NCBI GenBank assembly: GCA_902774275.1
Contig: CACYHN010000030.1
Location: 1 to 41,176 of the forward strand
Direction of reading: 5' to 3'
Source of the DNA: an uncultured Bacteroidales bacterium
Lineage (GTDB): Bacteria; Bacteroidota; Bacteroidia; Bacteroidales; Bacteroidaceae
Length of the DNA stretch: 41,176 bases
Shown one piece after another: positions 16,905 through 25,188 of the stretch. The notes below the pieces were generated by a model that had not been told where the DNA came from, ran no database searches, and was given only the letters and a program-made list of their open reading frames with translations. How positions within the stretch are numbered: position 1 is the stretch's first letter; each line of letters begins with the position of its first letter. The position numbers were made by a program, and so were the translations under genes.

Positions 16905-17948
16905 ATGAAGTTTTTGACAAATGAGAAACTGGTCATCTCTGGCGCAGCCGGTATGATCGGATCAAACATGGCACAGACTGCCATAATGATGGGACTGTCA
17001 TCAAACATCTGCCTTTATGATGTTTATCTTCCCGGTCTGGAGGGTGTAGTTGAGGAACTCCGTCACTGCGCATTCCCCGGTGTGAACATCACCTTTACCG
17101 ATAAGGTTGAGGAGGCTTTCAAGGATGCCAAGTACATGGTTTCATCAGGTGGCGCACCCCGTAAGGCCGGTATGACCCGCGAGGATCTTCTGGTTGGCAA
17201 TGCCAAGATAGCAGAGCAGCTGGGCAAGGACATCAAGACCTACTGCCCTGACCTGAAGCACTGCGTAATCATATTCAACCCGGCCGATATCACCGGTCTG
17301 GTAACTCTGGTTTACTCAGGTCTGAAACCTTCACAGATTACCACTCTTGCAGCTCTTGACTCAACACGTCTGCAGAGCGCCCTGGCCAAGCACTTCGGCA
17401 TTGCTCAGGACAAGGTTACCACAGCACGCACATACGGCGGCCATGGTGAGCAGATGGCAGTATTTGCATCAACCGCTAAGGTTGACGGCAAGCCTCTGAC
17501 AGATATCATCGGCACACCCGCTCTTACTGATGAGCAGTGGGCACAGATGAAGCAGGATGTAATCAAGGGCGGTGCCAAGATCATCGAGTTGCGCGGACGT
17601 TCATCATTCCAGAGCCCCTCATTCGTGTCAATCGAGATGATCGGCGCTGCCATGGGCGGTGAGAAGTTTGAATGGCCCGCAGGTTGCTATGTAAACAACT
17701 CACAGTTCCAGAACGTGATGATGGCTGGTTGCTATGTAAACAACTCACAGTTCCAGAACGTGATGATGGCTATGCCTTCAACCATTGACGCTACCGGCGT
17801 TCACTACACTGACGTAAAGGGTACTGCTACTGAGATGGCTGACATCGAGGCAAGCTACAAGCACCTCCAGGCTATGCGTGATGAGGTTATCTCATTAGGT
17901 GTACTGCCTGCAGTAAGCGAGTGGAAGAAATACAACCCGAATCTCTGA
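16905..17948 (+). CDS. mdh: Malate dehydrogenase with a 15-residue internal duplication
   Basis: 347 residues; interconverts malate and oxaloacetate with NAD in the reductive branch to succinate. NAD-binding loop GAAGMIGSN at about 10-18 and catalytic His in YGGHGEQM at about 179. Residues 260-274 (GCYVNNSQFQNVMMA) are repeated exactly as 275-289 because of a perfect 45-bp tandem DNA duplication; without it the protein would be 332 residues, the usual Bacteroidales length as I recall it. The extra copy falls in the C-terminal catalytic domain, in a conserved strand segment, so whether the enzyme is active is uncertain. A strong terminator follows. Confidence 0.93.
   Translation: MKFLTNEKLVISGAAGMIGSNMAQTAIMMGLSSNICLYDVYLPGLEGVVEELRHCAFPGVNITFTDKVEEAFKDAKYMVSSGGAPRKAGMTREDLLVGNAKIAEQLGKDIKTYCPDLKHCVIIFNPADITGLVTLVYSGLKPSQITTLAALDSTRLQSALAKHFGIAQDKVTTARTYGGHGEQMAVFASTAKVDGKPLTDIIGTPALTDEQWAQMKQDVIKGGAKIIELRGRSSFQSPSFVSIEMIGAAMGGEKFEWPAGCYVNNSQFQNVMMAGCYVNNSQFQNVMMAMPSTIDATGVHYTDVKGTATEMADIEASYKHLQAMRDEVISLGVLPAVSEWKKYNPNL
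17682..17771 (+). repeat. Perfect 45-bp tandem duplication inside mdh
   Basis: Copies 17682-17726 and 17727-17771 are identical base for base and in frame (15 codons each). Identity at all wobble positions indicates a recent event, or an assembly error. Confidence 0.95.
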
Positions 17949-17966
17949 TTCCAGTCTGATATTTAT

Positions 17967-18003
17967 ACAGGGCGTACGGGATGACTCGTACGCCCTGTTT
18001 TTT
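17967..18003 (+). terminator. Intrinsic terminator of mdh
   Basis: Perfect 12-bp stem ACAGGGCGTACG/CGTACGCCCTGT (17967-17978 and 17987-17998), 8-base loop, then TTTTT. It ends at the dprA stop codon, which converges from the other strand. Confidence 0.93.
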
Positions 18004-19115
18004 CAACACGGTTTGCATATTGAGCCTGGCGCCTGCTTGGCCAGTCCCTTCATCTCAAGGCTAAACAGTATGGTTGAAAGACGCGGATAAGGGATATTCA
18101 ATTCCGTTATAAGCGTACTTATATGTACACCTTGGGCTTTCTGTTTAATACGCTGATATACCTTACTCTCCTCATCTGTCAGTTCAGGGAACAACTCTTT
18201 TTGAATTGGTTCTTTCTTTGTAAGGCTATCATTCCAGTTCATGGCATTTACAAAATCCAGAGCCGATGTTATCAGCGCGGCATTATTGTCTCTAATCAGT
18301 TCATTGCAACCCACTGAATACGGATCACCCACACTACCGGGAAAGGCAAAACATTCACGACCATAGCTTGAAGCTATCTCAGCAGTTATCAGAGAACCGC
18401 TCTTGGCTGCCGATTCCACTACCACCACTGCATCAGCAAGGCCGGCAATAATACGGTTCCTGCGTACAAAATTAGGACCTAACGGCACCGTTCTTGACAT
18501 GAACTCCGTAACCAGTCCACCATCATCAAGCATCCGTTTGGCAACGGCACGATGTGATGAAGGATATATCATATCCAATCCATGAGCAAGGACGCCCAAT
18601 GTAGGTAGACCCGCTTCAAGAGCAGCCTTATGTGATTCAACATCTATTCCGTAAGCCAAACCACTTACAATAGTGACATCAGGGCATAGCTGTTGTAACT
18701 CTTTTACAAAGGTATTACACATACTACGGCCATAATCCGTAGCCTTTCTGGTTCCAACAATGGCCACCACCCGGGCGGCATTGTAATTGACGTTACCCAA
18801 AGAAAACAAAACAAGAGGGGCATCAGAACAATCAAGCAAACGTACAGGGTAATCAGAATCAACAGGAGTAACGCATCTTATTCCGTGTTTCTCAATGAAA
18901 TCCAATTCTTCACGGATAAAAGAATTATACCCGGAGTTCCCTAACTCCTCAATGAGGCTAGGGTTGACTCCGGGTATAATGTCTTTAAGATGTTCGCGAC
19001 TGCTGAAGATCTCCTGCGCGCTGCCTAACTGTTCATACAGGTATTTTGCACCTGTACATCCCAGTCCTTCTATCCTGTTTAGAGTGAGCAGCGCCGTCAG
19101 TTCATCTTCCGGCAT
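18003..19115 (-). CDS. dprA: DNA-processing protein DprA (Smf)
   Basis: 370 residues. An N-terminal helix-hairpin-helix/SAM-like region (LNRIEGLGCTGAKYLYEQLG) precedes the Rossmann-like DprA core with VVAIVGTRKATDYGR, VSGLAYGIDVESHKAAL, GVLAHGLDMIYPSSHR and KSGSLITAE. A C-terminal winged-helix-like domain begins about residue 310. DprA binds single-stranded DNA and loads RecA in natural transformation, although most bacteria carry it whether or not they are competent. It starts 21 bp after the OmpA/TPR lipoprotein ends, so the two probably share a transcript. Confidence 0.93.
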   Translation of the reverse strand: MPEDELTALLTLNRIEGLGCTGAKYLYEQLGSAQEIFSSREHLKDIIPGVNPSLIEELGNSGYNSFIREELDFIEKHGIRCVTPVDSDYPVRLLDCSDAPLVLFSLGNVNYNAARVVAIVGTRKATDYGRSMCNTFVKELQQLCPDVTIVSGLAYGIDVESHKAALEAGLPTLGVLAHGLDMIYPSSHRAVAKRMLDDGGLVTEFMSRTVPLGPNFVRRNRIIAGLADAVVVVESAAKSGSLITAEIASSYGRECFAFPGSVGDPYSVGCNELIRDNNAALITSALDFVNAMNWNDSLTKKEPIQKELFPELTDEESKVYQRIKQKAQGVHISTLITELNIPYPRLSTILFSLEMKGLAKQAPGSICKPC

Positions 19116-19136
19116 TTGTTCACGAGATATTTTTTA

Positions 19137-20822
19137 TCAGAGAGCATTCAAAGCATCCTGATACTTCTTGAATACATAATCTTTCTGAGCTTTTGCCTTC
19201 ATAGAAGCATCCATGCTTACAGCTTTCTTAAGGTTCTGGGCAACAGCAGCTGCATCATTGGTATTTGCAGCAACTACAGCAGCCAGATAAGCTGTATTGG
19301 CATCAGCATTCTTTACAGCAGCAAGAACTTTCTTGGCACCGGCATAATCCTTAGTCATGATCATGGCAAGAGCCTCACCATTGGTGTTACTGCCCTTCAG
19401 AGCTGACAGAGCGCGCTCATACTGACCCTGTGCAATGTACATATTGCCGAGAGCCTCATTGTTCTCCTTGCTCTGACCACCCTTTGCAAAGTATGTCTGA
19501 GCATCGGCAGCCTTACCCTGTGCAAGGCAAAGCAGACCCATATTGGTATTAACCTCAGGAGCTGAAGCTTTCAGAGAAAGGGCCTTCTTGAAGTTTGTCT
19601 CAGCTGTAGCCAGATCCAATTCCTGGAAAGCTATCTCACCAAGGTTATTGAATGCACGGTAATCGTTAGGATAGTTCTTTGAAGCGGTTGTGTAGATATC
19701 CTTCTTCTGAGCCTTATCCTCAGTCAGGGTAGCAGCGTAAAGCAGTTCCTCAACGCTCAGAACAGAAGCATCACTCTTGTAAGCCTCCTGAATCTCCTCA
19801 TCTGAACGGCCGATGATCTGATAATTCAGAGTCAGGCGGGCACGACGCAACTGAGGAAGAATGTCTGATGCAAGATCCTTATAGACAGCTGAGAGGTTCT
19901 TGATTTCAGTCTCACGCTTCTCAGGATCATTATACATTGAGAGAACACGGAGGATAAGGTCCTTATCCTGCAGGTTTGATTTCTGAACCAGTTCCTGGAA
20001 ACCTTCCCAGTCCTGAGCTGTATATTTAGACTCTATTGCAGCATCTGCCTTAGCCTTCTTAACTTCACCCTTAACATACTGAGCTGCGTTCTTCTCACGC
20101 TGAGCAGCCAGTTTGTCATTCAGCTTTACACCACCGTCAGGAGATGCATAAGCAGAAACCTCAACGTTTTCAATAGCATAGTTCTTGGTGTCAGCAGCAT
20201 AGTTCTTCATAGCCTCCTTGAGAGCCTTTACAGCATCGCTGTTGGTCTCTGAAGAACGTACATTTGCCTGCTGGATGACGAACATGATGTTTGCATCCTG
20301 AGCCTGCTTGATGATACGCTGGAATGCATCCTTTGAACCTGAGGTATTGGCACCCTTGGCTGTCTCTGAATAAAGTTCAGATGTGGCAACAACGCCATAA
20401 GCAAGATGTACAGGAGCTATTTCAACTGGTTTACCCTTCTTGGTAGCCTCAAAGGTTACAACAAGTTCTGACTCGGCCATCTCAGGCTGATACTTGAAGT
20501 TTCCCTTATAGGTGAATGAACCACCCTCCTTCCAGGAAATAGTCTGGTTATTACCCTGAACCTTCTCACCCTGGAGAGTTACAGGCTCACCTTTTACTGA
20601 ACCACCTTCCCAACGGAGCTCAGGAATTGCAGTGCAGACCACTTTCTTAACAAAAGATTTTGCCGGGAAAGTTCCTGTTACGGTGTAATTGACCTCACCG
20701 CCATGAGCCTCAAGAGGATCAGGATTTACAACAAAATACTCTTCCTTAACCTGCATGTTCTTACAGCTGGCAAGCATCAGAACAGCTGCGCCAAAAAGCG
20801 CAAAACGAATTGATTTTGACAT
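19137..20822 (-). CDS. Lipoprotein with OmpA-like and TPR domains
   Basis: 561 residues. The lipobox MLASC puts the lipidated Cys at residue 20. A beta-rich N-terminal part (about 25-165, Ig-like in pattern) is followed by an OmpA-like segment with VSAYASPDGG (about 224-233) and KLAAQREKNAAQYV, then a C-terminal TPR series (about 375-520: NDYRAFNNLGEIAFQ, PEVNTNMGLLCLAQG). Bacteroidetes carry many such SxYASP(D/E)G proteins, thought to bind peptidoglycan from the outer membrane. It is not the T9SS protein PorE, which has a different domain order. Start MSKSIRF is chosen over ATGs up to 20960 because the lipoprotein signal follows it and a promoter lies at 20877-20884. Confidence 0.8.
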   Translation of the reverse strand: MSKSIRFALFGAAVLMLASCKNMQVKEEYFVVNPDPLEAHGGEVNYTVTGTFPAKSFVKKVVCTAIPELRWEGGSVKGEPVTLQGEKVQGNNQTISWKEGGSFTYKGNFKYQPEMAESELVVTFEATKKGKPVEIAPVHLAYGVVATSELYSETAKGANTSGSKDAFQRIIKQAQDANIMFVIQQANVRSSETNSDAVKALKEAMKNYAADTKNYAIENVEVSAYASPDGGVKLNDKLAAQREKNAAQYVKGEVKKAKADAAIESKYTAQDWEGFQELVQKSNLQDKDLILRVLSMYNDPEKRETEIKNLSAVYKDLASDILPQLRRARLTLNYQIIGRSDEEIQEAYKSDASVLSVEELLYAATLTEDKAQKKDIYTTASKNYPNDYRAFNNLGEIAFQELDLATAETNFKKALSLKASAPEVNTNMGLLCLAQGKAADAQTYFAKGGQSKENNEALGNMYIAQGQYERALSALKGSNTNGEALAMIMTKDYAGAKKVLAAVKNADANTAYLAAVVAANTNDAAAVAQNLKKAVSMDASMKAKAQKDYVFKKYQDALNAL

Positions 20823-20876
20823 AACTTTTATTATTGATTGATTGTTAAACATTTTTTCATATAATCCATAAGTGCA

Positions 20877-20884
20877 CAAAACTA
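20877..20884 (-). promoter_or_regulatory. -7 element for the OmpA/TPR lipoprotein-dprA unit
   Basis: Minus-strand TAGTTTTG, a full consensus match, 55 bp before the start codon at 20822. It excludes the longer frame. Confidence 0.6.
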
Positions 20885-20976
20885 CAAAAAAGAATATCAC
20901 ATACAATGGACTGAACGCAGTATTTTTATTAAAAAGAGAGGTTTTTGTCAAAAAAAGCAACCAAAAGTGAAAAAAA

Positions 20977-21903
20977 TCACAGATTCCTGGGGTGATGTGA
21001 CACTATCTCCTCACGCAAACGACTGCGGTCTATGTGCGTGTAAATCTCTGTTGTGGATATTTTTTCATGTCCCAACATACACTGTATGGCTCGTAGATTG
21101 GCCCCGCCTTCAAGCAAATGGGTGGCAAAAGAGTGGCGGAAGGTATGAGGGCTGACAATTTTGTTGATTCCGGCCTTGGCGGTAAGGTCTTTCACAATAT
21201 CAAAAACCATGATACGAGACAATGGCCTTCCCCTACGCAGGCTCAGGAAAAGGTAAGGTTCTGCACCAGGCTTTATTTCTACGTGACAGCGATCCGAAAG
21301 ATAGTTTCTTATCTCATGAATGGCCCTGTCAGATATAGGCACAAGACGTTGCTTGCTACCCTTACCGGTAACCCTGATGAATCCCTCGTCAAGAAAGAGA
21401 TCCTCCATCTTGAGCGAACAGAGTTCTGACACCCGCAGCCCACAACTGTACATAGTCTCAATCATAGCCCTGTTGCGTTGTCCCTCACGCTGGGAGAGGT
21501 CTATCTGACCAATTATACAATCTATCTCATTAACGGTAAGAACATCAGGCAAATGGCGGCCTATCTTGGGAGCTTCAAGCAGTTCGCTGGGATCATCCTC
21601 CCTGTAACCGTCAAGTACAAGGAAACGGAACAAAGATTTGACACCCGATATTATCCGGGCTTGAGAGCGCGGAGCTATGCCCAGATCACCCATGGCGGCA
21701 GCAAATCCGTGCAGGTCATCAAGTGTGACATCTGCCAAGTCAATACCGCAGTCATCCATATATCCCAACAGTTTGAGACCATCATCCATATATGCATCCA
21801 ACGTATTGGGTGACAGGGATTTCTCCAGGAGCAGATACTGACGGTAACGTTTCATCATTGCTCCGTGGACACCAATAGGCTGTTGTTCCTGTCCTGTTTT
21901 CAT
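20977..21903 (-). CDS. xerD: Tyrosine recombinase XerD
   Basis: 308 residues from the ATG at 21903. N-terminal core-binding domain (YRQYLLLEKSLSPNTLDAYM) and catalytic domain with the full set: R157 (SCGLRVSEL), K181 (TGKGSKQR), H253 and R256 (SPHTFRHSFATH), H279 (MLGHEKIS), Y288 (TEIYTHI). The ATHLLEGG segment is typical of XerD. Partner of XerC (981-1862) in dimer resolution at dif; in XerD the FtsK-activated strand exchange starts. ATG 21858 is an alternative start, but the minus-strand promoter at 21950-21957 fits 21903 well. The frame open to 22062 would overlap the O-methyltransferase gene and is rejected. Confidence 0.92.
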   Translation of the reverse strand: MKTGQEQQPIGVHGAMMKRYRQYLLLEKSLSPNTLDAYMDDGLKLLGYMDDCGIDLADVTLDDLHGFAAAMGDLGIAPRSQARIISGVKSLFRFLVLDGYREDDPSELLEAPKIGRHLPDVLTVNEIDCIIGQIDLSQREGQRNRAMIETMYSCGLRVSELCSLKMEDLFLDEGFIRVTGKGSKQRLVPISDRAIHEIRNYLSDRCHVEIKPGAEPYLFLSLRRGRPLSRIMVFDIVKDLTAKAGINKIVSPHTFRHSFATHLLEGGANLRAIQCMLGHEKISTTEIYTHIDRSRLREEIVSHHPRNL

Positions 21904-21920
21904 ATTCTCAGAAAACCGAT

Positions 21921-21928
21921 TAACTTTG
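21921..21928 (+). promoter_or_regulatory. -7 element for the O-methyltransferase gene
   Basis: TAACTTTG, a full consensus match, 36 bp before the ATG at 21965. It points toward the oppositely oriented element at 21950-21957. Confidence 0.6.
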
Positions 21929-21949
21929 CAGTTTGAAGTAGGCACGCTC

Positions 21950-21957
21950 CAAAGATA
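21950..21957 (-). promoter_or_regulatory. -7 element for xerD
   Basis: Minus-strand TATCTTTG, a full consensus match, 46 bp before the xerD ATG at 21903. Because it lies to the right of the plus-strand element at 21921-21928, the two promoters face each other and their transcripts would overlap. Confidence 0.6.
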
Positions 21958-21964
21958 CGAAAAT

Positions 21965-22633
21965 ATGGCTACATCCGGACAAGGAATCGGATATACGGGA
22001 GAAGAAGCTCTTGAAGAGTACATTTCAGCGCACATTGAAGCTGAAAGCACATTGTTACGCAATCTCTACAGGGAGACCAACCTGAAAATGCTCAACCCAC
22101 GCATGGCATCAGGTCATATACAAGGAAGGCTTCTCAAGATGCTGGTAAGTATGATCAAACCAAAGATTGTGTTGGAAGTAGGAACTTTTACCGGATATGC
22201 TACACTTTGCATAGCAGAGGGATTGACTGATGACGGAGTGGTTCATACGGTCGAAATTGACGATGAATTGGAGGATTTTATCAAAAAAGAATTTGAAAAA
22301 TCACCTTTCAGTAACCGTATCTGCCTGCACATAGGTGACGCTTTGAAAGTAGTTCCGGAATTAGGAATTACATTTGACATGATTTTCCTTGACGGAGAAA
22401 AGAGGGAGTATCCTGATTACTATAACACCCTGTTGGATTGGCTCAGACCGGGTGGTTATATGATAGCAGATAACACCCTCTGGGACGGACATGTTATTGA
22501 CGACAGCTACAATTCTGATCCACAGACTATTGCTGTAAAGAGATTCAATGACATGGTACATGCCGATGAAAGGGTTGAAGTGGCGATGATTCCTATTCGG
22601 GACGGACTGACTTTAATCCGGAGGATTAATTGA
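21965..22633 (+). CDS. SAM-dependent O-methyltransferase (family 3, catechol-OMT-like)
   Basis: 222 residues. The SAM-binding motif VLEVGTFTGYATLCIAEGL lies near residue 78, followed by the acidic ribose ligand in VEIDDELEDF (about 99), FDMIFLDGEKREYPDYY (metal-binding Asp, about 144) and IADNTLWDGHV (about 172). This is the divalent-cation-dependent O-methyltransferase family; the substrate cannot be told from sequence. The start MATSGQGIGY is set by the upstream promoter. The TGA stop lies inside an AATTGAG heptamer. Divergent from xerD; rbfA begins 152 bp downstream. Confidence 0.85.
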   Translation: MATSGQGIGYTGEEALEEYISAHIEAESTLLRNLYRETNLKMLNPRMASGHIQGRLLKMLVSMIKPKIVLEVGTFTGYATLCIAEGLTDDGVVHTVEIDDELEDFIKKEFEKSPFSNRICLHIGDALKVVPELGITFDMIFLDGEKREYPDYYNTLLDWLRPGGYMIADNTLWDGHVIDDSYNSDPQTIAVKRFNDMVHADERVEVAMIPIRDGLTLIRRIN

Positions 22634-22763
22634 GAATTCTTGGAGCAGTGAGAGGAGAGTAAGTTTACTTACTATCCCGAGATTCCCGAGCAAAGCTCGC
22701 CTACCCGTAGCCTTTCGCGACAAGAATCATGGAACGAAGTGACATAATTGAAAATTGAAAATT
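22628..22763. repeat. Intergenic segment bounded by AATTGAG/AATTGAA heptamers
   Basis: AATTGAGAATT (22628-22638) overlaps the O-methyltransferase stop, and AATTGAA, AATTGAA, AATT (22746-22763) ends the segment 22 bp before rbfA. Between them are the palindrome AGTAAG-TTTA-CTTACT and the hairpin CGAGC-AAA-GCTCG. The same heptamers border waaA at 15911. It may be an intergenic repeat element. Confidence 0.6.
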
Positions 22764-22785
22764 ATTAGCCGTCAAAGTAATAATA

Positions 22786-23121
22786 ATGGACAGTACAAGA
22801 CAACAAAAGATTTCCAGACTCATCCAAAAGGAACTGAGTGAGATGTTTCTCGCTCAGACCAAACTCACTAAGGGGCTGATGATAACCGTAAGTGAGGTAA
22901 AGATAAGCAGCGACCTGAGCATTGCCAGCGTATATCTGAGCGTATTCCCTTCAGAGAAAGGTGAGGAGACCGTAAAGAACATCAACGCAAATGTAAAGGA
23001 CATAAGATATGATTTTGGCCAAAAGGTAAGACACCAACTCCGCATCATACCGGAGTTACGTTTTTTCCTTGACAAGACCATTGATTACATGGCCCATATA
23101 GACGAACTTCTTAAAAAGTGA
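22786..23121 (+). CDS. rbfA: 30S ribosome-binding factor RbfA
   Basis: 111 residues with the KH-like RbfA pattern: N-terminal helix (RQQKISRLIQKELSEMFL), central strand (MITVSEVKISSDLSIASVYLSVF) and C-terminal helix (VRHQLRIIPELRFFLDKTID), where the RIIPELRFFLD segment is a family signature. It matures the 5' end of 16S rRNA in the small subunit and supports cold growth. Its stop overlaps the GTG start of the next gene (GTGA), so translation is probably coupled to the permease. Confidence 0.92.
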   Translation: MDSTRQQKISRLIQKELSEMFLAQTKLTKGLMITVSEVKISSDLSIASVYLSVFPSEKGEETVKNINANVKDIRYDFGQKVRHQLRIIPELRFFLDKTIDYMAHIDELLKK

Positions 23122-24353
23122 ACTTTCCGTTCTTCATAGCCCGCCGATACCTCTTTGCAAAAAAGAGCCATAACGTGATCAACGTGATCTCTGCCATTTC
23201 CGTGGCGGGAATCATGCTTGCTTCATTTGCCCTTATATGCACCCTGTCCGTATTCAACGGATTCCATAACCTGGTAGAATCTCTTTTCAAGGATTTTGAC
23301 CCCGAGATAAAAGTGGTTCCTACTGGCAGGAAATTCTTCAATATGGATGATGAACGTATTCTCAAAGTAACATCTCTTGATTATATAGAGGTGAGCAATT
23401 TCACTCTTGAGGAGCAGGCTCTAATCAATTTCAAGAGCAAGCAACAGATTGTCATGATAAAGGGTGTTCAAGATTCCTACCATGATCTGGTTAACATAGA
23501 GAACCTTCTTAAAGGTAACGGCATCTTCATGCTTCAGGATGAAGTGTGTAATTATGGAATAATGGGTGTGGGACTTATGAACCAATTAAACTGCGGGATT
23601 AACCCCTCTTATCCACTCCGGCTTTATGTTCCCAAGAAAGAGGGGAAGATAAACATGACCAACCCTGCTGTTTCATTCAATCAGGCAGATATCTTCTCAC
23701 CAGGTGTGATTTTCATGGTTGAACAGGAGAAATATGATGACAACTATGTCATTATATCCTTAGAACTGGCACAACAGCTTACTGACCGTAAGAATGAAGC
23801 TTCTGCATTAGAGATAAAGACTACAGAGGGCGTTTCCCTTAGGAAAGTAATACGAGACTTGAAAGCCATACTCGGCCCGGATTTTGAGGTACAGGACAGA
23901 ATCCATCAACAACAGGATATATTTAAGGTATTCAAACTGGAAAAATTCATATCCTACCTGTTCCTGACATTTATCTTGCTTATAGCATGCTTTAACATCA
24001 TAGGTTCCCTTATAATGCTTATAGTTGAAAAACAGCAGGATGCCGGATTATTGGAAAGCATGGGAGCAAGCAAGAAGACCATAGAAAGGATCTTCATCAC
24101 AAATGGCGTTCTTATCTCATTGATAGGAGCTGTTTCAGGTCTGGTCTTAGGAGTGATAGCTGTTCTTCTACAACAGAAATACGGATTCATATCCCTAGGA
24201 TCACAGGGAAACTTCATAGTGGATGCCTACCCGGTAAGCATTCAGATAAAGGACATTATACTTGTTCTGGTAACGGTCCTTGTGGTTAGTTTCCTCTCTG
24301 TACGTCCGATTGGGCCTATAGCACGCCGTTTTATCAGGAATTCAGAGGGATAA
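23118..24353 (+). CDS. LolC/LolE-type lipoprotein-releasing permease (FtsX/MacB fold)
   Basis: 411 residues with a GTG start overlapping the rbfA stop. First helix at about 20-45 (VINVISAISVAGIMLASFALICTLSV), then a periplasmic MacB-PCD domain (about 50-265), then three C-terminal helices at about 272-300, 322-350 and 375-398 of the FtsX family, containing the coupling segment ESMGASKKTIERIFI. It should act with a LolD-type ATPase (not in this window) to detach lipoproteins from the inner membrane. Its last 12 bp overlap murI on the other strand. Confidence 0.88.
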   Translation: MNFPFFIARRYLFAKKSHNVINVISAISVAGIMLASFALICTLSVFNGFHNLVESLFKDFDPEIKVVPTGRKFFNMDDERILKVTSLDYIEVSNFTLEEQALINFKSKQQIVMIKGVQDSYHDLVNIENLLKGNGIFMLQDEVCNYGIMGVGLMNQLNCGINPSYPLRLYVPKKEGKINMTNPAVSFNQADIFSPGVIFMVEQEKYDDNYVIISLELAQQLTDRKNEASALEIKTTEGVSLRKVIRDLKAILGPDFEVQDRIHQQQDIFKVFKLEKFISYLFLTFILLIACFNIIGSLIMLIVEKQQDAGLLESMGASKKTIERIFITNGVLISLIGAVSGLVLGVIAVLLQQKYGFISLGSQGNFIVDAYPVSIQIKDIILVLVTVLVVSFLSVRPIGPIARRFIRNSEG

Positions 24354-25184
24354 GGACTTAGCATCAACAACTGAGTTCAAGAATAATGATGCATTGGGAA
24401 GGAATGTCTCCACAGACTCTGTAGTATAATATCTGCAGGAAGCTCCTTTTGTACAACGGACATCCATCTCAGGATGACGTTCCATATAATCCTTGAGAGA
24501 TGCAGCTACATACTCTCCCTGAGAGATGATGTTGATTCCCTCAGGAACATATTTCCTGATTTTATCAAGCAATAAAGGATAGTGTGTACAACCCAGGATT
24601 ATGGTATCAATCAGGCTGTCCTTGGCAAGCAGATTGTCCACATGACGCTTTATGAAATAATCAGCACCTTCTGACTGTGACTCACCTGTCTCTACCAGCG
24701 GCACCCAGATGGGACAAGACTCGGATGTTACCGTAATGTCAGGATACAGCTTATTTATTTCAAGCGGGTATGACAATGATTTGACTGTACCCGGTGTAGC
24801 CAACAGACCCACATGACGCGTATTTGTCAACTCACCTATGGATTCAACCGTGGGACGGATAATACCCAATACCCTGCGAGTGGCATCAAGACGAGGTAAA
24901 TCAATCTGCTGTATTGTCCTCAGAGCCTTGGCCGATGCAGTGTTACAAGCCAAGACAACAAGATTACATCCCATCTCAAACAGTTTGGTTACACACTGAA
25001 GAGTGAATTCATATACCACTTGAAAAGAACGCGTACCATAAGGAGTCCTGGCGTTATCACCCAAATACATGAAATCATATTCCGGCATCTCACAGCGAAT
25101 ATGTTTCAAAATGGTAAGGCCACCGTATCCTGAATCAAATACACCTATCGGACCGGGGGTCTGGGGCAGAACTACCTTATCCAT
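24342..25184 (-). CDS. murI: Glutamate racemase
   Basis: 280 residues. The Asp/Glu racemase fold shows the nucleotide-independent pair of catalytic cysteines: C80 in VVLACNTASA and C199 in ILGCTHYPLL, with the conserved IGVFDSGYGG (D17) at the N-terminus. It makes D-glutamate for peptidoglycan in the cytoplasm. The start MDKVVLPQTP is chosen because an upstream ATG (25211) lies inside skp. It begins 4 bp after the third skp gene and ends the envelope operon; its tail overlaps the converging permease gene by 12 bp. Confidence 0.94.
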   Translation of the reverse strand: MDKVVLPQTPGPIGVFDSGYGGLTILKHIRCEMPEYDFMYLGDNARTPYGTRSFQVVYEFTLQCVTKLFEMGCNLVVLACNTASAKALRTIQQIDLPRLDATRRVLGIIRPTVESIGELTNTRHVGLLATPGTVKSLSYPLEINKLYPDITVTSESCPIWVPLVETGESQSEGADYFIKRHVDNLLAKDSLIDTIILGCTHYPLLLDKIRKYVPEGINIISQGEYVAASLKDYMERHPEMDVRCTKGASCRYYTTESVETFLPNASLFLNSVVDAKSLSL

Positions 25185-25188
25185 GCCT

